Shown here piece by piece: positions 42,713 to 50,922 of a stretch of DNA of 64,000 nucleotides (position 1 is the first letter of the stretch; the number at the start of each line of letters is the position of its first letter). The notes below the pieces were generated by a model. That model was not told the DNA's origin. It did no database searches and saw only the letters and a list, made by a program, of their open reading frames with translations. The translations under genes and the position numbers were made by a program. Source of the stretch: Acrocarpospora macrocephala (GTDB taxonomy: Bacteria > Actinomycetota > Actinomycetes > Streptosporangiales > Streptosporangiaceae); assembly GCF_009687865.1 (NCBI RefSeq), contig NZ_BLAE01000007.1, positions 186,001 through 250,000 on the forward strand. The letters run 5' to 3'.

Positions 42713-44163
42713 GCCGGTCCCATTCCGGTGACGGGCCCGCTGAGCGCCTCGGTCAGCTCGCCGTCCGGCCAGCGCAGCCGTACGCCACGGCCGGAGGTGA
42801 GCTCGCCGCACTCGGCGCCGGTCGCGGGCCCTGCCGGCAGGCCGGGCGCGCCCGGGGCATCGGCGGTGAGCATGGCGAAACCGGGGAAACACGTCAGCCA
42901 GTCGCCCATGGTGGCCCCTTGCGGCCGCGGCAGTCGGGACATATCCAGAACCGCGCCACAGGAACTGGCCTCCGCCAGCATGCCGAGCGTCCCGGCGATT
43001 CCGGCCATGGACACGTCCTTGGCCGCTGCGGGCTTGGCCGCCCCAACCGCGCCGATCATGGTGCGAAGCTCGCCGGGGGTGCGGATCGACGTGGAATCCC
43101 ACTGCCGTCCCGTGTAGCCGGGCCGCCAGCGCCCGCCCAGATCCGCGGTGAGCCGCACCCGCTGCCCCGGACGCCCACCACCACCGGGGACCGGATGGGA
43201 GGTACGACCGAGTGCCGTCACCGACAACGCCGCCGGAACGCCGAACTGGGTGTGGCCGCCCAGCACCGGCACCCCGTACACGTCGGACGCCCGGTGCAGC
43301 CCCGCCAGCACCCGGGCCGCGAACGAGGCGTCCCGCGCGCCGAGCGCGTCCAGCAGCCCGACCGGAGCCGCGCCCATCGCGGCCAGGTCGTTCACGTTGA
43401 CCAGGACGGCACACCAGCCCGCCCAGTCAGGGTCCCGTTCCACCATCGACGGCAGGATCGCGTCACAAGCCGCGACCAGATCGCCGCCGGGCACCGGCGC
43501 GCCGTCGTCGCCGACGAAGCCGCGCCCGCCGAGGTCGAGCCCGCGCAGCAGCGGCCCCAGCGCGGCCTTCCCGGCGGCCGCCGCCGCGACCCGGCCGATC
43601 GGCCAGCGCATCAGCACGTGCGGCACACCCTGGACGGACACCGGCCGGACCCGCCGCCAGCCGAGGCGGACGAACAGCGACTCGTGCCTGGCCTGCACGT
43701 CGGCGTCGAACCGCACCACCCCCGCCTCCTCGGCGTGCGCGCAGGCGGCGCGGACCAGAGCCGGGCCGACGCCGGGGGCGCCGCGCTGCCCGGGCGCCAC
43801 CACCAGCCGCCCGCCACGCCACCACCCGAGGTCCGGCCCGTCGGCGGCGGGACCCAGCCGGACCCCGCCGATCACGGCTCCGGCCGGGTCCCTGGCCACC
43901 AGCACCACGGTCCGCGGGTCGTCGTCGTGGAAGTCCAGGTCGCTGTCGCCGAACAGGCCCTGGTCCTCCACGAACACCCGCCGCCGCAACATCCGGTAGG
44001 CGAACACGGAGCCCCGATCATCGGCCCGCCCGATCGTGAACGGCCGGGGCGGCCGGGGGCTCTCCTGGCCGAGCAGGGCGGGCACGTCCACCGGCCACGG
44101 TTCCGCGTGCCATCCTTCGACCCCGAGCAGGGCGTCGCAGACCGACTCGGTGAGCATGGTCAC
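42709..44163 (-). CDS. MSMEG_0567/Sll0786-type N-acetyltransferase fused to Sll0787-type AIR-synthase-like domain
   Basis: A 484-residue two-domain protein. Residues about 15-165 form a GNAT acetyltransferase (FAYRMLRRRVFVEDQGLF, then RLVVAPGQRGAPGVGPALVR with the acetyl-CoA loop). Residues about 175-480 resemble AIR synthase/PurM (GFVGDDGAPVPGGDLVAACD, VLGGHTQFGVPAALSVTALG). In cyanobacteria the two parts are separate genes (Sll0786 and Sll0787). The start is GTG overlapping the radical SAM stop (GTGA), with an in-frame ATG two codons later. The reaction is unknown, but the pair is diagnostic of Nit1-type clusters. Confidence 0.87.
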   Translation of the reverse strand: MTMLTESVCDALLGVEGWHAEPWPVDVPALLGQESPRPPRPFTIGRADDRGSVFAYRMLRRRVFVEDQGLFGDSDLDFHDDDPRTVVLVARDPAGAVIGGVRLGPAADGPDLGWWRGGRLVVAPGQRGAPGVGPALVRAACAHAEEAGVVRFDADVQARHESLFVRLGWRRVRPVSVQGVPHVLMRWPIGRVAAAAAGKAALGPLLRGLDLGGRGFVGDDGAPVPGGDLVAACDAILPSMVERDPDWAGWCAVLVNVNDLAAMGAAPVGLLDALGARDASFAARVLAGLHRASDVYGVPVLGGHTQFGVPAALSVTALGRTSHPVPGGGGRPGQRVRLTADLGGRWRPGYTGRQWDSTSIRTPGELRTMIGAVGAAKPAAAKDVSMAGIAGTLGMLAEASSCGAVLDMSRLPRPQGATMGDWLTCFPGFAMLTADAPGAPGLPAGPATGAECGELTSGRGVRLRWPDGELTEALSGPVTGMGPA

Positions 44164-45215
44164 CCGCCCGCCATCGCCAGCGCGCTGCACGCCCCGCAGG
44201 CCGCACAGCCTGCCTGCTGATCGGAACCGGTCATCCCGGCCGCCTTGAGCCGGGCCGCCACCCGCTCGGTGACCTCCCTGACCAGCTCCTTGGACGGCGC
44301 CGCGACGCCGTCCCAGCGTGCCAGCGTGCCCGCCATCGGCCGCAGCGGCACCACGAACGGATACACGCCCCGCTCGATCAGCCCGGCCGCGCCCGCGACC
44401 AGCTCGTCGGCGTCCTCCCCCAGCCCGACCAGCAGGTACGTCGAGACCCGGTTCCGCCCGAAGACCCGGACCGCCTCGTCCCACGCCGCCTCGTACGCCG
44501 CCAGCGGCACGCCCGCCTTGCCCGGCATCCACCTGCGCCGGACCTCGTCGTCGAGGGACTCCACGTGAATGCCGATCGCCGCGGCCCCCGCCTCCCGCAA
44601 CCTGCCGATCCAGGCCAGATCCTCAGGCGGCTCGCACTGCACCTGAACGGGCAACCCGGGCACGGCCGCCAGCACCGCGCGCACGCTCCGGACCAGCACC
44701 CGGGCGCCCCGGTCGGGCCCGCTGGTGGTGCCTGTCGTCATCACCATCTGGCGCACGCCGTCCAGCCGGACGGCCGCCTCGGCGACCTCGGCCAGCTGCG
44801 CCGGGGTCTTGGCGGCGACCGTCGCCCCCGAGCGCAGCGACTCCTCGATCGCGCAGAAACGGCAACGGTCGGCTTCGCCGTACCGGATGCAGGTCTGGAC
44901 GACCGTGGTGGCCAGCACGTCGGAGCCGTGCAACTTCGCGATCTTCTCGTACGGCACGCCGTCGGCCGTGACCAGGTCGTAGAAGCGCGGGCGCCGGACC
45001 GGGCGGATGGCCAGGCCGGTGTCCGTGCCGCCCAGGTAGAGGCGGCCGTCGCGCACGACGTACGGACTGTCGGGGTTGAGGGGGATCGCGGCGTCGGCGC
45101 CGTCGACCACGAGGTGGCCGTCGTCGCTGGGCCCCGCGCCCCCCTTGCGGCGCACTGGCGCGTCGAGCCGTACGCCGCGGATGGCGACGTCGACCCGGGT
45201 TCCCATCCGGTCCAT
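44160..45215 (-). CDS. MSMEG_0568-family radical SAM protein
   Basis: A 351-residue radical SAM enzyme. The cluster cysteines are C109, C118 and C121 (CIRYGEADRCRFCAIEE), a longer first gap than the standard CxxxCxxC and characteristic of this family. A SAM-binding TTGTTSGPDRG follows, and a C-terminal CAACGACSAL may hold a second metal site. The start overlaps the upstream stop by one base (TGATG). It is a core member of Nit1-type nitrogen-starvation clusters. The product of the reaction is unknown. Confidence 0.9.
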   Translation of the reverse strand: MDRMGTRVDVAIRGVRLDAPVRRKGGAGPSDDGHLVVDGADAAIPLNPDSPYVVRDGRLYLGGTDTGLAIRPVRRPRFYDLVTADGVPYEKIAKLHGSDVLATTVVQTCIRYGEADRCRFCAIEESLRSGATVAAKTPAQLAEVAEAAVRLDGVRQMVMTTGTTSGPDRGARVLVRSVRAVLAAVPGLPVQVQCEPPEDLAWIGRLREAGAAAIGIHVESLDDEVRRRWMPGKAGVPLAAYEAAWDEAVRVFGRNRVSTYLLVGLGEDADELVAGAAGLIERGVYPFVVPLRPMAGTLARWDGVAAPSKELVREVTERVAARLKAAGMTGSDQQAGCAACGACSALAMAGG

Positions 45216-45727
45216 CAGAACATGTACGTCGAGTTGATGATCGCGCCCTTGCGGGCGTAATGGATGAGCGCGTCCTGCACGTCCAGCGGATGCGTCGGGA
45301 TCACGCCCTCGATCAGGTCCTCCTCGCGGGCGCCGTGCAGGGACAGGCCGAAGCGGCAGCAGAAGACCTTGCCGCCCTCGGCGATGAACGTCTTGAGCGA
45401 GTTGTTGATGTTGTGCTCGCCGGGGAAGGCCGAGTTGCCGGTGGTCGGGAAGCCGCGGGTGGCCAGGCAGTTCAGCGAGCCGGGGCCGTAGAAGTAGATC
45501 GCCGACTCGAAGCCTTTGCGGAGGGCGCGGGTGGCCTGGAGGATCGCGACGAAGCTGACCGAGGATTCGTGGGCGATGCCGTGCACGAGGGTGAAGTAGG
45601 TTTCGCCGTTCTCGGCCTTGTAGTCGGGGAAGACCTTGGTGTCTCCGTAGAGGCTGGAGCCTTCGGGGAGCGAGGGGTGCGGGATCTCGGTAAGGCTCGC
45701 TTGCTCGAGTTCGGTGAGGTCGGCCAT
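45215..45727 (-). CDS. MSMEG_0572/Sll0783-family nitrogen starvation response protein
   Basis: A 170-residue protein of the Sll0783/MSMEG_0572 family (DTKVFPDYKAENGETYFTLV, SAIYFYGPGSLNCLATRGFP, KTFIAEGGKVFCCRFGLSLH). Cyanobacterial Sll0783 is needed for polyhydroxybutyrate accumulation during nitrogen starvation. The fold resembles DsrE-like small proteins with conserved cysteines. It starts 12 bases after the amidohydrolase stop. Confidence 0.88.
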   Translation of the reverse strand: MADLTELEQASLTEIPHPSLPEGSSLYGDTKVFPDYKAENGETYFTLVHGIAHESSVSFVAILQATRALRKGFESAIYFYGPGSLNCLATRGFPTTGNSAFPGEHNINNSLKTFIAEGGKVFCCRFGLSLHGAREEDLIEGVIPTHPLDVQDALIHYARKGAIINSTYMF

Positions 45728-45739
45728 GGGTTTACTCCT

Positions 45740-46558
45740 TTATCCGTAGAGCTTTTCGAAGGTGTCGTGGAAGACCAGCCGGGACAGCTCGCCGTCGCCG
45801 ACGGCGGCGCGGAGCCGGGCGTGCTCCCCGGGGTGGTCGCCCCAGGGCTCGTCGCTGGCGAACAGCAGCCGGTCGTGGCCGACGCCACGGCGGCCGATCT
45901 CCCGGACCAGCCAGCGGGGGGTGAATCCGATGGCCCAGGAGAGGTCGGTGTAGACGCGCTTGCCGGCTTCGATCCAGTCGAAGAACCGGTGGCCGGCGAG
46001 CTTGATGTGGCCGCTCGCGCCGCCGCCGAAGTGCACGAGGTGGATGGCGACGTCGTCGGCGTACCAGTCGACGAGGCGGCCGATCTCGTCGATGTCGGAG
46101 GCGGCGCCGGGTGAGGTGTGGACGTGGACGACCAGGTTGTGGCGGGCGGCGGTGGCGAAGATGTGGTCCAGGAGGGGGCGGCAGGTCTCGTCGGCGGGGT
46201 GGCCGCCGAGGAGGAAGCTCAGTTTGAGGGCGCGTACTCCTGGTTCTCCGGCTAGGGCGAGGGCCGCTTCCGTACGGGACTGGTCGGCGGGGCGGGGGGA
46301 GACCCAGAGCCCGCAGCGGACGCGGTCGTCGCGGGTGGCGGCTTCGAGGCAGAGCTCGTTGAAGGAGAACGCGATGTCCGGGTCGGGTACGCCGTAGTTG
46401 GGGATGACCAGGGCGCGTTCGGTGCCTTCCGCGTCCATGTCGGCGAGCAGTTCGGCGATGGTGGCGCGGGCACCGATGTCGGGGTTGACCGGCGGGCCGC
46501 CGTAGAAGGGGTAGCTGGGGAGCACTCCGAGGTGGCGGTGGGCGTCGGCGGTCATCAT
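45740..46558 (-). CDS. Amidohydrolase-family TIM-barrel protein
   Basis: A 272-residue metal-dependent hydrolase of the Amidohydro_2 type. The N-terminal HxH is AHRHLG (H7, H9), and a lysine lies in [12 protein letters not shown]. Further metal ligands are HVHTSPG and HLVHFGGG, with the catalytic Asp in [14 protein letters not shown]. Start and stop overlap with the flavoprotein gene (ATGA), so the reaction likely follows or precedes that oxidation. Substrate unknown. Confidence 0.87.
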   Translation of the reverse strand: MMTADAHRHLGVLPSYPFYGGPPVNPDIGARATIAELLADMDAEGTERALVIPNYGVPDPDIAFSFNELCLEAATRDDRVRCGLWVSPRPADQSRTEAALALAGEPGVRALKLSFLLGGHPADETCRPLLDHIFATAARHNLVVHVHTSPGAASDIDEIGRLVDWYADDVAIHLVHFGGGASGHIKLAGHRFFDWIEAGKRVYTDLSWAIGFTPRWLVREIGRRGVGHDRLLFASDEPWGDHPGEHARLRAAVGDGELSRLVFHDTFEKLYG

Positions 46559-47826
46559 GTCCCTAGCAGTTCGGGGTGGACGAAGTAGGCCGGGGTGGCC
46601 TTCGCTGGGGGCGCGGCGGAGGCGACGTGCCTGGCCAGGTGTTCCGCGTCGCGGCCGACGCCGACGAAGCGGCCGGAACCCCAGGTGTGCTGCCAGGGCA
46701 GGCCCAGGAAGTAGAGGCCGGGGCAGCGGGTGACGCCGCGATCGTGCGCCGGGTAGCCGGTGCCGTCGAAGACGGGGACGCGGATCCAGCCGTAGTCGCG
46801 CCGGAAGCCGGTGGCCCAGACGATCGCGCCCAGGCTGGTGGCGTCGAGTTCGCCAGGCTCGTCGGGCGGCTCCCATACCCGGATATATCGGGATTCGGTG
46901 GGGGCGTCGATGCCGTGGAGGTCGATGTAGGTGTCGATCGAGTCCTTGATGCCCTCGGAGACCGCGTCGGCATGGTCCAGATTGCGGCGCAGGTCTTGGG
47001 CGAAATGGAGGGTTGCGCCGGTGACTTCGGAGAGGCGGCCGTACAGGCGCATGCCGTCGCGGGCGAAAGCGCGCAGGTCGATGTCGCGCCCGCCGTCCCG
47101 GCCGGTCACGTAGTGGTTGGCGCGCGCCCGGACCGCGTCCGGGTCGTCGAACTCGCTGATCGGCCGGTCGTAGTGACCCATCAGGTCCAGCCAGGCCACC
47201 ACGTCCCTGCCCCGATACCGCCGGGCGACCCGCGGCGCGCCGCCCACCGCCAGGTGCACCTCGCGTCCCGCCAGATGCAGATCCTCGGCGATCTGGCAGC
47301 CCGACTGCCCGCTGCCCACCACCAGCACCAGGCCAGGCGGCAGCGCGCCCGGATTGCGATACTCCGCCGAGTGCGCCTGCGGCACCGCGATCCGCTCGGC
47401 CATCCTCGGCACGCTCGGCGTCTGGTACGGCCCGGTGGCCACCACCACCTGATCCGCCGTCATCGTGCCCCGGTCGGTGACGATCTCGAACCGCTCCCCC
47501 GCCGTGAGCCGCAGCGCGGCCACCCCCTCCAGGACGGGCGGCGCGAACGACTCGGCGTACGCCTCCAGGTAGTTCACGATCTCCTCGCGGAGCATGAAAC
47601 CGTCCTCGTCGTCCCCCGCGTACGGGAAACCCGGCAGGCGGCACTGCCAGTTGGGGGTCACCAGGCAGAAGGAGTCCCAGCGCCGGGAACGCCACTCCTC
47701 GCCGACCCGGCCACGTTCCAGCACCACGTGGCCCACCCCGCGCCGGGTCAGGCAGTGGCTCATCGACAGCCCCGCCTGCCCGGCGCCGATGATCGCCACC
47801 GGGTGGTGCGCGCCGTCCAGATTCAT
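46555..47826 (-). CDS. MSMEG_0569-family flavin-dependent oxidoreductase
   Basis: A 423-residue FAD/NAD(P)-binding monooxygenase-like protein. The first GxGxxG is [17 protein letters not shown] for FAD, and the second is [18 protein letters not shown] for NADPH. The late ATGF motif of flavin monooxygenases reads [12 protein letters not shown], and the end includes [15 protein letters not shown]. The wording matches the MSMEG_0569 family of Nit1-type clusters. The start overlaps the small upstream gene (ATGA). Confidence 0.9.
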   Translation of the reverse strand: MNLDGAHHPVAIIGAGQAGLSMSHCLTRRGVGHVVLERGRVGEEWRSRRWDSFCLVTPNWQCRLPGFPYAGDDEDGFMLREEIVNYLEAYAESFAPPVLEGVAALRLTAGERFEIVTDRGTMTADQVVVATGPYQTPSVPRMAERIAVPQAHSAEYRNPGALPPGLVLVVGSGQSGCQIAEDLHLAGREVHLAVGGAPRVARRYRGRDVVAWLDLMGHYDRPISEFDDPDAVRARANHYVTGRDGGRDIDLRAFARDGMRLYGRLSEVTGATLHFAQDLRRNLDHADAVSEGIKDSIDTYIDLHGIDAPTESRYIRVWEPPDEPGELDATSLGAIVWATGFRRDYGWIRVPVFDGTGYPAHDRGVTRCPGLYFLGLPWQHTWGSGRFVGVGRDAEHLARHVASAAPPAKATPAYFVHPELLGT

Positions 47827-48098
47827 CTCTCGAATCCCTCGACGAGCACGTCACCGGGCTGACCGGCGGCTTTCTCCACTATCTCGGTGAGTTGCTGGGC
47901 GGCAGCCGTACAGGCGAATCCATATTTCGCCGCGACACGGTCGCTCGCGATTCGGAGCGCGTTTTCGCAGCGCGCCACGAAATCGGCTGTCGGGTATGCT
48001 TGGCCTGGGGAAAGGTAATCCTCGACCACCAGGGAGGGCGAGTAGCAGCGTTGCACGGAACCATCCGGCCAGCGCACCCGGAAATACATTTCAGGCAC
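47823..48098 (-). CDS. MSMEG_0570-family nitrogen starvation response protein
   Basis: A 91-residue protein ([20 protein letters not shown], then [20 protein letters not shown]) of the MSMEG_0570 family and first gene of the nitrogen-starvation operon. The conserved SPS..V.DY and CENAL patterns fit. The role is unknown; its fixed place beside the flavoprotein suggests a helper or sulfur/metal-delivery protein. It is preceded by a 107-base promoter region with GTAAC and GAAAC motifs. Confidence 0.87.
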   Translation of the reverse strand: MPEMYFRVRWPDGSVQRCYSPSLVVEDYLSPGQAYPTADFVARCENALRIASDRVAAKYGFACTAAAQQLTEIVEKAAGQPGDVLVEGFER

Positions 48099-48205
48099 TC
48101 GTACCTCCGCCGAAGAATCGGTCGCGTGCCTAAGATTTCAGAGCCGGGCGATTACCGAACGGTTTCATCCGGAATAAAACGGCGTTACCGGAATTACACT
48201 TTGTT
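48099..48205. promoter_or_regulatory. Promoter region of the nitrogen-starvation operon
   Basis: An AT-richer gap. On the minus strand it holds GAAAC (48207-48203), GTAAC (48188-48184), GAAAC (48166-48162) and GTAAT (48155-48151); the last two are six bases apart. These are the half-site words of GlnR boxes, but they are not in the consensus GTnAC-N6-GAAAC order, so GlnR control is possible, not shown. Confidence 0.4.
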
Positions 48206-49063
48206 TCATTTGGATCGGTCGGGATTTCGCGCGATCTGTTCCAGGACCCGGAGGTCCGCGGCGAACCTGCCCCCCGGTACGGGCCAGTGCACCACGATGT
48301 CAGTGATGCCGAGCGCCTCGTACCGCCCGGCGTAGTCGTCGAACGCCTGGACGGACGCGAGCGGCCGTTCGTCGGTCACGCCCGACAGCAGGAGCCGGTC
48401 GAGCTCGCCCGGATCGCGGCCGATCTCCACACAGGCCTCGTCGAGCAGGGCCAGCTGGCGTCGTACGGCGGATTCGGCGGTTCCCGCACGGTTGTAGCGG
48501 TTGCCCAATGTCACCCACGTCTGGGCATGGCGGGCGACGATCCGCATTCCCCGTGGACCGCCCGCGGCGATCGCGAACGGCGGCCGCGGGCCGCCCACCA
48601 GCGTCCTCGTCGTCGACCAGGTACGGCCCCGGCAGCTGACCGGCTGCTCGCCGAAGGCCAGCTCCAGCAGTTCGACCCACTCGGCGAAACGTTTCGCGCG
48701 CTCGCGCGAGTCCGGCGGCGCCGCACCCAGCACGCCCAGGTCGTCGACGTCGCTGCCCGCGCCGAGGCCCACCGTCAGCCGGCCACCGGATATGTCGTGG
48801 ACGGTCTTGAGCGCATGCGCGGCCGGGACAGGATGCCGGAAGTTGGGCGTAGTCACCAACGGCCCCAAACCAATCCTTGAGGTGACCGCGGCGGCCGCGG
48901 CCAGAACCGCGTACGCGTCGAACCACGGCCGGACCCCCCGCCATTCGACATGGTCGTACACCCACGCGTGCGAGAACCCCCATTCCTCCGCACGACGCCA
49001 GACCTCAACCGCCGACGACCATGATTCGCCGGCCCAGATCAACACACCGACCCGGACACCCAT
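48206..49063 (-). CDS. LLM-class F420-dependent oxidoreductase
   Basis: A 285-residue luciferase-like TIM-barrel oxidoreductase. It has WGFSHAWVYDHVEWRG at the front, a central SGGRLTVGLGAGSD (the conserved SGGR..GxGxG flavin loop), PFAIAAGGPRGMRIVARHA and a C-terminal DDYAGRYEALGITDIVVHWP. The absence of an FMN reductase partner and the wording favour F420 over FMN. It lies upstream of the nitrogen-starvation operon on the same strand with a 107-base gap, so it may be separately transcribed. Confidence 0.9.
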   Translation of the reverse strand: MGVRVGVLIWAGESWSSAVEVWRRAEEWGFSHAWVYDHVEWRGVRPWFDAYAVLAAAAAVTSRIGLGPLVTTPNFRHPVPAAHALKTVHDISGGRLTVGLGAGSDVDDLGVLGAAPPDSRERAKRFAEWVELLELAFGEQPVSCRGRTWSTTRTLVGGPRPPFAIAAGGPRGMRIVARHAQTWVTLGNRYNRAGTAESAVRRQLALLDEACVEIGRDPGELDRLLLSGVTDERPLASVQAFDDYAGRYEALGITDIVVHWPVPGGRFAADLRVLEQIARNPDRSK

Positions 49064-49253
49064 TCATACATCCAACACCCAGCGCCACTTGTTCCAGTTG
49101 GATCCGAGATATCGGTCAGCGAGGTGGCGTCAGGCTGTCGGGTCCTGGATGTGCGTACGCCAGCCGTGCCGGGCTCGAAGCCGAGTCCGGCGCGGGCGCG
49201 GTCGATGCTCTGGAGAAACTCGAATGCTGTCAGCCGATCCGCTCGACGCGTCG

Positions 49254-50624
49254 CCGAGAACCCCCACGGGCGTGGGGAGCAGGATGTCGCGGCCATGGTG
49301 GGGACGCTCTGCGCCGGTTCACCCCCACGGGCGTGGGGAGCAGCAAGTCGCCGACCACCCCGCCATCCTCAACGCCGGTTCACCCCCACGGGCGTGGGGG
49401 GCAGGCTTCCGCGCCGTGCCACCGACGCGGACAGCCCGGTTCACCCCCACGGGCGTGGGGAGCAGGCACCCCCGGCCAAAGCAACCAAAGAAGCCTACGG
49501 TTCACCCCCACGGGCGTGGGGAGCAGGCGCACCTTCGCGGCGAAGGCCTCGCGCGCCGCGGTTCACCCCCACGGGCGTGGGGAGCAGCTCCGCAAGCAGA
49601 ACGAGAGCCTGGCCCGGCGCGGTTCACCCCCACGGGCGTGGGGAGCAGCGCTTGGCGGCGGGAGGCTGAGGTCCCGAACGCGGTTCACCCCCACGGGCGT
49701 GGGGAGCAGTCCCGGCGCATTCCGAGGATGATCAGGCCCGCCGGTTCACCCCCACGGGCGTGGGGAGCAGTCCCGTCCGATGACGAACGCACCTTTTTCG
49801 GTCGGTTCACCCCCACGGGCGTGGGGAGCAGTTTGGTCTCGATGCGGACGAGCCGGTCGAGCACGGTTCACCCCCACGGGCGTGGGGAGCAGGCGCTCCA
49901 ACTGCTCAACATCCCGTCACTGACCGGTTCACCCCCACGGGCGTGGGGAGCAGTCGGCCGGAAGGCCCGGGGGTGGCAAGAGTATTGGTTCACCCCCACG
50001 GGCGTGGGGAGCAGACTGTGCTTTGCCGTACAAGAGCATCTGTACTCGGTTCACCCCCACGGGCGTGGGGAGCAGTGCTGTCGGGTGGCCCAGCGCCGCC
50101 ATGCCCGCGGTTCACCCCCACCGGCGTGGGGAGCAGTCGCTCCAGTACGCGCCGCAGCACCCGCAGCACGGTTCACCCCCACGGGCGTGGGGAGCAGGTA
50201 GGACGGCTGAATAGCGGAACTGGTAGTAGCGGTTCACCCCCACGGGCGTGGGGAGCAGCTCGACCTGGGCACCCTCGACATCCCCGTCAGCGGTCCACCC
50301 CCACGGGCGTGGGGAGCAGGACGACACCGATGCGAGCCGCCGCGCGAGCGTCGGTCCACCCCCACGGGCGTGGGGAGCAGACATCGAAGGCGACCGACAC
50401 CGCGTGCAGGAACGGTCCACCCCCACGGGCGTGGGGAGCAGCGCATCATCCACGACCTGTTGACCGACTCGGGCGGTCCACCCCCACGGGCGTGGGGAGC
50501 AGGCTTACACCTCCATTGGGGACGCGGTTGCCGCCGGTCCACCCCCACGGGCGTGGGGAGCAGTTCGTGACGCAGCACCCCGAGGGCCTGGCGGACGGTC
50601 CACCCCCACGGGCGTGGGGAGCAG
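49254..50624 (-). CRISPR. CRISPR array 1, type I-E (23 repeats)
   Basis: Twenty-three 29-base repeats at an exact 61-base pitch with 22 spacers of 32 bases. In the minus-strand sense the repeat begins CTGC, carries the stem CCCCACGCCCGTGGGG and ends with the handle GTGAACCG. The repeat at 49254-49282 is degenerate at one end, which marks it as the trailer, so the leader lies to the right beside cas3. The six leader-proximal repeats (50291-50624) share one base change in the handle. Single-base variants occur at 49376, 49986 and 50108. The 5' tail of the array is 190 bases from the LLM gene. Confidence 0.98.
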
Positions 50625-50922
50625 ACTTCCTCAGCAGCAAGGATAGACCTGACCTGCGGCGACATGGATGTCGGGAATTGTCGGTGATCGAGAAAGGACA
50701 TTGAGCGGGCGCAATAGCGCATGCGACAGAACATCGCAGATCTCGAGGTGTGAACTGTGGTGGTTTATGTCCTTATGACTACATTCTTAGAAGAAGAAGT
50801 CTCATGTTCTGTAATCTCTCCCGGATTGTCGGTGGCTGACTCTACAGTGAGCTTTCGCCTGGGCGGAGAGAGAGATCAACCGCCCGCTGCTAGGTGTGAC
50901 GCCGCAGGATTAAGGGGTTCGG
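50625..50922. other. Leader of array 1 and cas3 promoter region
   Basis: 298 bases between the first repeat and cas3. The stretch 50755-50830 is unusually AT-rich (GTGGTTTATGTCC, then AGAAGAAGAAGTC) against the surrounding GC content, as expected for a CRISPR leader. It must also carry the cas3 promoter on the other strand. No gene is supported here. Confidence 0.65.

Noticed and set aside
48150-48207. A complete GlnR box upstream of the nitrogen-starvation operon
   Set aside because: Half-site words are present but not in consensus order, so only a tentative regulatory region is annotated.
49254-50704. Long open frames running through array 1, rich in HPHGRGEQ-type repeats
   Set aside because: They are translations of the 61-base CRISPR repeat unit, not proteins.
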